Shown: positions 56,709-64,000 of the stretch, in pieces
Layout: every line of letters starts with the position of its first letter
Position numbering within the stretch: the stretch's first letter is position 1
Assembly (NCBI GenBank): GCA_037039925.1
Contig: JAXRKP010000015.1
Span: 268,501-332,500 of the forward strand
Length of the DNA stretch: 64,000 nt
Direction of reading: 5' to 3'
Source of the DNA: Doris montereyensis
Taxonomy: Eukaryota > Mollusca > Gastropoda > Nudibranchia > Dorididae
Translations under genes and position numbers: made by a program
Notes under the pieces: generated by a model
Seen by the model: only the letters and a program-made list of their open reading frames with translations
Databases searched by the model: none
Told to the model about the DNA's origin: nothing

Positions 56709-57146
56709 ATGTACCAATCCAGAATAAAAAGATCTAACAGTGAAAGGCAGATGGATCTGAAGGAAAGCACAATAGAAGAAAAGTGGCAAATATATAAAGA
56801 AACATTCCTCAGTTGTCCTGAAGAGGTCTGTGGTAGGAAACAAATTAAAGGAGATAGGAAAAGGACAGCATGGTGGAATGAGAATGTCAAGACTAAGATC
56901 AAAGAAAAGAAGGATGCCCGGAAGAAATACTTGCAAACAAAGAGACCAGAGGATAGGATAGCTTACGTGAGTAAAAGAACTATCGCAAAAGAGGAAGTTA
57001 GGAAAGCAAAACAGGAACAGTGGGAAGAGTTTGGACAAAGACTTCAAAAAAGCTATCAAGGAAATCAAAAGCTGTTCTGGGAGCAAACATGCCCAATACG
57101 ACAAATTAAGAACGCCAAAGGGGGAAATAATGAAAGGAGACGGTGA
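56709..57146 (+). CDS. RTE-like LINE linker region between endonuclease and reverse transcriptase, fragment
   Basis: 145 codons, highly charged (Lys/Glu/Arg): MYQSRIKRSNSERQMDLKES, EKWQIYKETFLSCPEEVCGR, RTAWWNENVKTKIKEKKDAR. The WWNxxVK motif is typical of the spacer before RT in many LINEs. The counterpart in copy 1 is 46528-46064 on the minus strand. Confidence 0.75.
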   Translation: MYQSRIKRSNSERQMDLKESTIEEKWQIYKETFLSCPEEVCGRKQIKGDRKRTAWWNENVKTKIKEKKDARKKYLQTKRPEDRIAYVSKRTIAKEEVRKAKQEQWEEFGQRLQKSYQGNQKLFWEQTCPIRQIKNAKGGNNERRR

Positions 57147-57484
57147 AATCATGGAAACGTGGAGAAAGTATTTTCAACAATTACATAATCCCCCAGAACA
57201 TATGAAACAAGGAGTACAGATCAATTATTAAGAGTAACAAGTAAGGGAGTTGAGACAGCTGAAGATGTAGATATATCAATGGAAGAAATCCAAACAGCTA
57301 TAAGAAAGGGAAGTTAGGAAAAGCCCCAGGAGCAGATCAAGTTTATCCAGAAATGATTAAAAACCAATGAGAGAGGCAGACAAACTACTACATGCAATAT
57401 GCCAACAAGCATGGAAGTCCAAACAGGTGCCAGACGACTGGAAAAAGGGAACGGTAGTACCAATACACAAAAAAAGGATCAACT

Positions 57485-58225
57485 ATGGAATGCTCAAACT
57501 ATAGAGGGATATCAGTACTTAGCGTTCCAGGAAACGTATATGCCAGGATACTGGAAATGAGACTAAGGAAAAGAGTAGAGGATCAGATTGAAGAGCATCA
57601 GAGTGGATTTAGATCAGGAAGAAGTGTACAAGACCACATATTATTTACAATTAGACAAATAATAGAAAAATTCCTTGAGAGAAACATTGACTTACACCTG
57701 TGTTTTATTGACTTAGAAAAGGCATTTGACACTGTCAGGAGGGACGAACTATGGCATTCCTTAATAGAACACAATGTAGAGCAAAATTTAATAGAAGCCA
57801 TTAAAAGTTTTTACAATAAACCAACATGTGCAGTGAGAATAACTGGAAACATATCTGCAGAATTTGATGTAGATATAGGAGTAAGACAGGGTTGTATCCT
57901 AAGTCCTCTTTTGTTTATCACATTTATGGATTCAGTCGCAAAGGCATCCTCAATAATGAAGAAAATGAATGTAGGTATGTGGAAGCTCAAATCAGTAAAT
58001 GTATCAATGCTTTCATTTGTCGATGATTTAGTTCTGTTTGGAAAATCAGAAAGTGACCTTCAGTCGAATATCAACATAATGAACAATGAACTAAATAAAA
58101 GAGGAGTGAGATTAAATGCAAAGAAAACCAAAACAACGCTAGTAACTAGGGAACCTAGAACACAAATTGGCCAGGGAGTATTTAGAACAAGTTCAAAGCT
58201 ACAATTATCTGGGAGTAATGATTAA
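57485..58225 (+). CDS. RTE-like LINE reverse transcriptase domain, fragment
   Basis: 246 codons covering RT motifs: CSNYRGISVLSVPGNVYARI, EHQSGFRSGRSVQDHI, LCFIDLEKAFDTVRRDELW (catalytic Asp), DIGVRQGCILSPLLF, LSFVDDLVLF (FxDD; Ala to Val relative to copy 1's FADD), LNAKKTKTTLV. A start upstream is implied because the ORF begins after a frameshift. Aspartates are retained, but the ORF is separated from endonuclease and C-terminus by frameshifts. Confidence 0.9.
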   Translation: MECSNYRGISVLSVPGNVYARILEMRLRKRVEDQIEEHQSGFRSGRSVQDHILFTIRQIIEKFLERNIDLHLCFIDLEKAFDTVRRDELWHSLIEHNVEQNLIEAIKSFYNKPTCAVRITGNISAEFDVDIGVRQGCILSPLLFITFMDSVAKASSIMKKMNVGMWKLKSVNVSMLSFVDDLVLFGKSESDLQSNINIMNNELNKRGVRLNAKKTKTTLVTREPRTQIGQGVFRTSSKLQLSGSND

Positions 58226-58322
58226 CTCAGAGGGAAAACTATGAGAAGAAATCAGCTAGAGAATCAAAAAGGCAAGTGTAATACATAACCATCTAGGAAA
58301 GGCATTTGTAGGTAAACAAGAA

Positions 58323-58703
58323 TTGTCAACAAAAACGAAAATGGCAGTATACAATACAGTTTATTGTCCTAGTCTCCTCTATGGCAGTGAAACCTGGACC
58401 TTAGACAGTAGAGAATACAATAGAGTACAGGCAGCTGAAATGAAATATCTAAGAAGAGTGGTAAGGAAAACTAAAAGAGACAAAATCAGAAACACAACAA
58501 TAAGAGATCAAACCAAAGCAGATGGCATAAAAACTAAGATAGCAACACATCAATTGATATGGCTTGGGCATGTAAACAGAATGAATGACAATAGAATAGC
58601 TAAATCAGTATACAGTGCTAAAGCCCAAGATAAAAGACCAAAAGGCAGACCTTGGAGAAAGTGGGAAGAAGATAAAAAAGAGGCATTGAAACATAGAAAT
58701 TGA
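58323..58703 (+). CDS. RTE-like LINE C-terminal segment, fragment
   Basis: 126 codons: MAVYNTVYCPSLLYGSETWT, RVQAAEMKYLRRVVRKTKRD, HQLIWLGHVNRMNDNRIAKS, KGRPWRKWEEDKKEALKHR. The LxxGSETW motif and GH(V/I)xRM are typical of the region after RT in such LINEs. Confidence 0.88.
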   Translation: MSTKTKMAVYNTVYCPSLLYGSETWTLDSREYNRVQAAEMKYLRRVVRKTKRDKIRNTTIRDQTKADGIKTKIATHQLIWLGHVNRMNDNRIAKSVYSAKAQDKRPKGRPWRKWEEDKKEALKHRN

Positions 58704-58825
58704 ACTTTTTGGAAGGAAACAGAAAATGCAAGGACAGGGCATCCTGGAGAAAGATCATCTCGGGCATCCGAACCCATACACCGAAAGGTAGAATGGGAAC
58801 TGATAAAGAAAGAAAGAATGAAAGC

Positions 58826-61255
58826 CCTGTGTACACTAGTTGAAGTATTACACACCTTGTCCTGTGCACACTAGTTGAAGTATTACACACCTTGCCCTGT
58901 ATAGACTAGTTAGAATATTACGCAACCTTTCCCCGTGTATACTAGTTGAAGTATTACACACCTTTCCCCGTGTACACTAGTTAACGTATTACACACCTTG
59001 TCCTGTGTACACTAGTTGAAGTATTACACACCTTGCCCTGTATAGACTAGTTAGAATATTACGCAACCTTTCCCCGTGTATACTAGTTGAAGTATTACAC
59101 ACCTTTCCCCCGTGTACACTAGTTGACGTATTACACACCTTGTCCTGTGTGCACTATTTGAATTATTACACACCTTGCCCTCTGTACACTACTTGAAGTG
59201 TTACACACCTTGTCCTGTGTACACTACTTGAAGTATTTCACACCTTTGTGTCATGTGTACACTACTTGAAGTATTACAAACCATGTGTCATGTGTACACA
59301 AGTTGAAGTATTACAAACCTTGTGTCAAGTGTACACTACTTGAAGTATTGAAAACGATGACAATGACAAACCTTGTGTCCTGTGTACACTACTTGAAATA
59401 ATATTACAAACCTTGTGTCATGTGTACACTACTTGAAATATTACAAACCTTGTGTCATGTGTACACTACTTGAAGTATTACAAACCTTGTGTCAATGTAC
59501 ACTACTTGAAGTATTACAAACCTTGACAATGTCAAGTGTACACTACTTGAAATTACAAACCTTGTGTCATGTGACAACTACTTGAAGTATTACACACCTT
59601 TGATGTGTAGAATTAGTGGTGAAAACACACCTTATGTCAAGTGTACACTACTTGAAGTATAGAATGAGTGGTGATGACATGTGTCCACTAGTTGAAATAT
59701 TATGTGTACACTACTTGAAGTATCCTTGAAAACCAAGTGTCAAGTGTACAATGATAGAATGAGTGGTGAAATGTCAAGTGTACACTACTTGAAGTATTAC
59801 AAACCTTGTGTCAATGAGTGGTGTAAACTATGACAATGACAACCTTGCCCTGTTGAAATAGTTAAAATATTAAAAACGATGACAATGACAAGTGTACACT
59901 AGTTGAAGTATTACACAATGAGTGGTCCTAGTTAAAACGATTATGACAGTGTACACCTGTGAAATCTAGTGGTAAAAAGTATTACAAGTGTACACTACTT
60001 GAAATAATAGAATGAGTGGTAAAAACGATGACAATGACAAGTGTACACTACTTGAAGTATTACACACTTTACCCTGTGTACGTAGTAAAAAAGTATTACA
60101 CACCCTTGTCCTGTGTGCCACTAGTTGAAGTATTACACACCTTACCCTGTGTGCCTATTACACGTATTACAAGTTACCCTGTATGTTCTAGTTAAAGTAA
60201 TTACACACCTTGCCCTGTGTGCCCTAGTTGAAGTATTACAATCTTACCCTGTATGTGCCACTACTTAAAGTATTACACACCTTGCCCTGTGTGTACCCTA
60301 GTTAAAGTATTACACATCTTACCCTGTGTGTACACTAGTTAAAAATATTACAACCATTCCCTGTGTGTACACTTAAGTATTACAAACCTTGTGTCATGTA
60401 CCTTACCCTGTGTACACTACTTGAAGTATTACACACCTTGTGTCATGTGTACCCTACTTGAAGTATTACACACCTTGTGTCATGTGTACACTAGTTGAAG
60501 TATTACACACCTTTGTCATGTGTCCACTAGTTGAAGTATTACACACCTTTGTCGTGTCCACTAGTTGCCCACTAGTGTACACTACTTGAAGTATTACACA
60601 CCTTGTGTCATGTGTACACTACTTGAAGTATTACACACCTTGTGTCATGTGCCCAAGTGAAGTAATACACACCTTGTGTCATGTGTACACTAGTCGAAGT
60701 ATTAAATGCCCTAGTTAAAATAACAAGTACTCTGTGTGCCCAGTGTGCTGTGTGTCCTAGTTAAAGACACCTTACCCTGTATGCTCAGAAAAGGTTCACA
60801 CCTTACTGACAGTGCCAAACAAACATTACTCACCTTACGAATAAGTCAATGGAAAATTTGATTACACACTTGTAAATTGTGCCCTAGTTAAAGTATTTAT
60901 TGAAGTGCCATAGTTAAAGTATTACACACCTTACCCTGTGTGCCCTAGTTAATTATTACACACCTTACCCTGTATGTTCTAGTTAAAGTAATTCACCTTG
61001 CCCTGTGTGCCCTAAAGTTAGTTAAAGTATTACACACCTTACCCTGTGTGCCCTGAAGTTAAAGTATTACACATCTTATGTGTCCTAGTTAAATCATTCT
61101 GCCATTCCCTGTGTGTCCTAGTTAAAGTATTACACCTTACCCTGTGTGCCCTAGTTAAAGCATTTTACCCTGTATGCCCTAGTTAAAAAACACCTACACC
61201 TTTGTAATTAGTTAAAGAATACACACCTTCCAAGATGCCCTGTTAAAGTATTATT
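58826..61255 (+). repeat. 35-bp satellite array 2, diverged
   Basis: Unit about 35 bp: CACTAGTTGAAGTATTACAC and ACCTTGTCCTGTGTA, homologous to array 1. Sub-families change along the array: CCTGTGTAC (58826-59200), TTGTGTCATGTGTACACTAC (59240-60680) and CCCTGTGTGCCCTAGTTAAA (60710-61250), with insertions of GATGACAATGACAA and GAATGAGTGGT between 59350 and 60050. Confidence 0.93.
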
Positions 61256-61850
61256 GCCATTTTGTGTTTTGGTGTGTTTTTTAGGGCCCAAGGTGTGGTA
61301 CCACAGCTTCCTGTATTTACCAAAACTATTTGTAAAAAAATCAGTGTAACCAGCCGTAAGGGAGAGGTTAATTCACGGTGAAAAGGTGCTCAAGTGAGGT
61401 GATTTGATTCTCAAGTCTGGTGAAACTGACAGACAAACAAACATACTCACACGAATAAGACAATGGAAAATTTGATTCTTGTAAATTCTGGCAATTTGTT
61501 TTATTGAAGGTAAAAGAAGATAAATGGTTTTGGCAGATGCAATCATAATTTGGTGCCATTAACTCAAGAAATAATTCCTCACTGTATTTTCATCTTTTGT
61601 CTGTGAATTGGAATTAATGTATCTGTCGGAGCATTCATCTGATAGGCGATGTCTAAGCCTGGTGTGCAGTCTAAGCATTTTAGATTCCCCTATTATTTGT
61701 AATTACTTATGAATACATATCCAAGATTTGGATTTATTGTTGGCTTTGTTTTGGTGGGTTTTTCAGGGAGGGAGGGGGGTGAAGCGGGTGCTCTATATAA
61801 AAAAAATCAGTGGGGTGGTAAGGGAGCAGGTTAATTCACGGTGATGGTGG
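61256..61850. other. Spacer with an internal approximately 470-bp-spaced duplication
   Basis: 61265-61345 (TTTTTTAGGG, AAAAAAATCAGTG) resembles 61740-61815 (TTTTTCAGGG, AAAAAAATCAGTG). 61430-61500 (ACGAATAAGACAATGGAAAA) resembles 60830-60890 inside the satellite. No gene is seen. Confidence 0.6.
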
Positions 61851-63300
61851 GTGCTCAAGTCTGGTGTGGTACGGAGTGGGTTGATTCATGGTGATGGCGG
61901 GTACTCAAGTCTGGTGTGGTACGGGAACGGGTTGATTCATGGTGATGGCGGTGCTCAAATCTGGTGTGGTACGGGAGCGGGTTGATTCATGGTGATGGCG
62001 GGTGCTCAAGTCTGGTGTGGTACGGGAGCGGGTTGATTCATGCTGATGGCGGGTGCTCAAGTCTGGTGTGGTACGGGAGCGGGTTGATTCATGGTGATGG
62101 CGGGTGCTCAAGTCTGGTGTGGTACGGGGAGCGGGTTGATTCATGCTGATGGCGGGTGCTCAAGTCTGGTGTGGTACGGGAGCGGGTTGATTCATGGTGA
62201 TGGCGGGTGCTCAAGTCTGGTGTGGTACGGGAGCGGGTTGATTCATGGTGATGGCGGGTGCTCAAGTCTGGTGTGATACGGGAGCGGGTTGATTCATGGT
62301 GATGGCGGGTGCTCAAGTCTGGTGTGGTACGGGAGCGGGTTGATTCATGGTGATGGCGGGTGCTCAAGTCTGGTGGTACGGGAGCGGGTTGATTCATGGT
62401 GATGGCGGGTGCTCAAGTCTGGTGTGGTACGGGAACGGGTTGATTCATGGGGATGGTGGGTGCTCAAGTCTGGTGTGGTACGGGAGCGGGTTGATTCATG
62501 GTGATGGCGGGTGCTCAAGTCTGGTGTGGTACGGGAGCGGGTTGATTCATGGTGATGGCGGGTGCTCAAGTCTGGTGTGGTACGGGAGCGGGTTGATTCA
62601 TGGTGATGGCGGGTGCTCAAGTCTGGTGTGATACGGGAGCGGGTTGATTCATGGTGATGGCGGGTGCTCAAGTCTGGTGTGGTACGGGAGCGGGTTGATT
62701 CATGGTGATGGCGGGTGCTCAAGTCTGGTGTGGTACGGGAGCGGGTTGATTCATGGTGATGGCGGGTGCTCAAGTCTGGTGTGGTATGGGAGCGGGTTGA
62801 TTCATGGTGATGGCGGGTGCTCAAGTCTGGTGGTGGCGGGAGCGGGTTGATTCATGGTGATGGCGGGTGCTCAAGTCTGGTGTGGTACGGGGGAGCGGGT
62901 TGATTCATGGTGATGGCGTGGTGCTCAAGTCTGGTGTGGTACGGGAGCTGGTTGATTCATGGTGATGGCGGGTGCTCAAATCTGGTGTGGTACGGGAGCG
63001 GGTTGATTCATGGTGATGGCGGGTGCTCAAGTCTGGTGTGGTATGGGAGCGGGTTGATTCATGGTGATGGTAGGTGCTCAAGTCTGGTGTGGTATCGGAG
63101 CGGGTTGATTCATGGTGATGGCGGGTGCTCAAGTCTGGTGTGGTACGAGCGGGTTGATTCACGGTGATGGTTGGTGCTCAAGTCTGGTGTGGTACGGGAG
63201 CGGGGTTGATTCACGGTGATGGTGGGTGCTCAAGTCTGGTGTGGTACGGGAGCGGGTTGATTCACGGTGATGGCGGGTGCTCAAGTCTGGTGTGGTACGG
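61850..63300 (+). repeat. 51-bp minisatellite, about 28 copies
   Basis: Unit pieces: GGGAGCGGGTTGATTCATGG, TGATGGCGGGTGCTCAAGTC, TGGTGTGGTAC. Since 51 is a multiple of three, several frames stay open on both strands (GLIHGDGGCSSLVWYGS forward; HHESTRSRTTPDLSTR reverse), but indels in several units break them and no start context or flanking exon supports translation. GC-rich compared with its surroundings. Confidence 0.96.
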
Positions 63301-64000
63301 AAATGTGTAGACCTGTCTTGATAAAGGTTGTCTTTATTTGGCGTTTCTAATTCATTTTTTTGTTCCTGGAACACTGTAGCGATAGAAAACAAAAAAAACA
63401 GAGTAATACGTCAATAGTAATTCATAATGCAGGGAAAAAATAGGATAGGTTTTCAGATGAGGGGGTGGGGCATGTTTTGCTTACATGAAATATCACATAA
63501 TGCCCACACAAATTCGAAAACTTGCGCAATCAGTTAGATCGCGGAATTGGGTATACAAACAACAAAATAATTATATTCTGTACCGAATTCTTTCGTTTCT
63601 TTATTAGAATTAAGGAATTGATCGACAAATGAATGACGTTTGATGAACTATTCAAGAAGAAACAGAGGGGAAATGGTTCTCGGCTTTTAATTTTGTTGAA
63701 ATTTTTTGTCATAACAGACACTGGCCAATTTTTTTGTAACCCCACACAAAACCGTAGGACATACTGTTGTGCATTTGTTGTTTCGAAAGTTTTTTGAACT
63801 ATGTGAGAAGATTGTACAGTATTTCTATTGGAATTGTAAGGATACAACCAAGGCCGAGATGACATATTTGCCATTTTCTTTTTTAGATTCTGAACGTACC
63901 ACGTTCTATTTACTTCATCATTTTGTCTCTTATCAATTTTTATTATTTTCCTTTACTTTACAGTACCCACTTGGGAACACACTCATGTTGCTATTATAAC
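63301..64000. other. Right flank, no gene recognised
   Basis: AT-rich sequence with short open frames on both strands and no motif. A GGATAGG/GGGGTGGGG patch is near 63440-63470. Nothing supports a gene. Confidence 0.4.

Larger units (their letters stand above)
55530..58826 (+). mobile_element. RTE-like LINE, copy 2 (plus strand)
   Basis: Starts near GGTAAGCAACTGTACGGGGA with two 5' monomers (CTGCCTTGCAGGC ... GTTAACCCTGACAGAAAATA) at about 55590-55720. The ORF follows in pieces: endonuclease 55803-56480, linker 56530-57230, reverse transcriptase 57485-58225, C-terminal segment 58323-58703. The 3' end is a (GAAA)n-like tail (58801-58820). Same family as the minus-strand copy at 44262-47575, which has three monomers. 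Confidence 0.92.

Noticed and set aside
61905..63392. Repeat proteins with HHESTRSRTTPDLSTR or GLIHGDGGCSSLVW
   Set aside because: The 51-bp unit keeps frames open by chance; indels break them and no gene structure surrounds them.

Overview
The window is animal nuclear DNA: AT-rich, intron-dense and full of repeats. It contains one recognisable host gene, a STAT transcription factor on the + strand. The tyrosine motif, SH2 and coiled-coil segments resemble vertebrate STAT5 and insect Stat92E. Together with the transposon types (RTE-like LINEs, an I/Jockey-like LINE with RNase H, a ZMYM1-like hAT relative, tRNA-derived SINEs), this suggests a lophotrochozoan, most likely a gastropod mollusc. 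That placement is inference; no species is claimed.

Layout of the gene: the start codon is at 1490. Exons run 1424-1614, 4674-4835, about 6906-7060 (tentative), 8053-8134, 10026-10165, 12116-12270, 14415-14575, 17382-17516, 19087-19223, 21057-21097, 22839-22920, 23332-23424, 25325-25460, 26275-26324, 27501-27594, 31821-31942, 32611-32768, 33136-33190 and 34682-34777. A possible C-terminal exon lies at 50297-50397. They encode, in order, the N-terminal oligomerisation domain, four-helix coiled coil, DNA-binding domain, linker, SH2 domain and the activating phosphotyrosine. Splice sites are almost all canonical, but about half of the exons carry a single-base insertion or deletion and two carry in-frame stops. 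Intron phases locate these lesions closely. Because indels greatly outnumber substitutions, noisy consensus sequence is the likelier cause, but a young pseudogene is not excluded.

Introns (1.6-34.7 kb) hold dispersed repeats, four SINE families in both orientations, a piggyBac-like element with TTAA duplications (15477-16416), a terminal-inverted-repeat element (12631-13326), microsatellites and many minisatellites. The 61-bp minisatellite at 19.3-20.7 kb appears to have grown from part of a dispersed module present at seven or eight other places in the window.

From 34.8 to 64 kb the DNA is almost wholly mobile or repetitive: a mariner-like MITE (39804-40259), a decayed hAT-type transposase (about 41960-43640), two RTE-like LINE copies in opposite orientation (about 44262-47575 minus; about 55530-58826 plus), an I/Jockey-like LINE (about 50850-55530) with a SINE inserted in its ORF1, two arrays of a related 35-bp satellite (47.6-49.8 and 58.8-61.2 kb), and a 51-bp minisatellite (61.85-63.3 kb) whose repeat length is a multiple of three and so gives false ORFs on both strands. 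I found no CRISPR array, rRNA gene or free-standing tRNA gene, and no new multi-gene system. The novelty here is in the repeat architecture and the state of the STAT gene.
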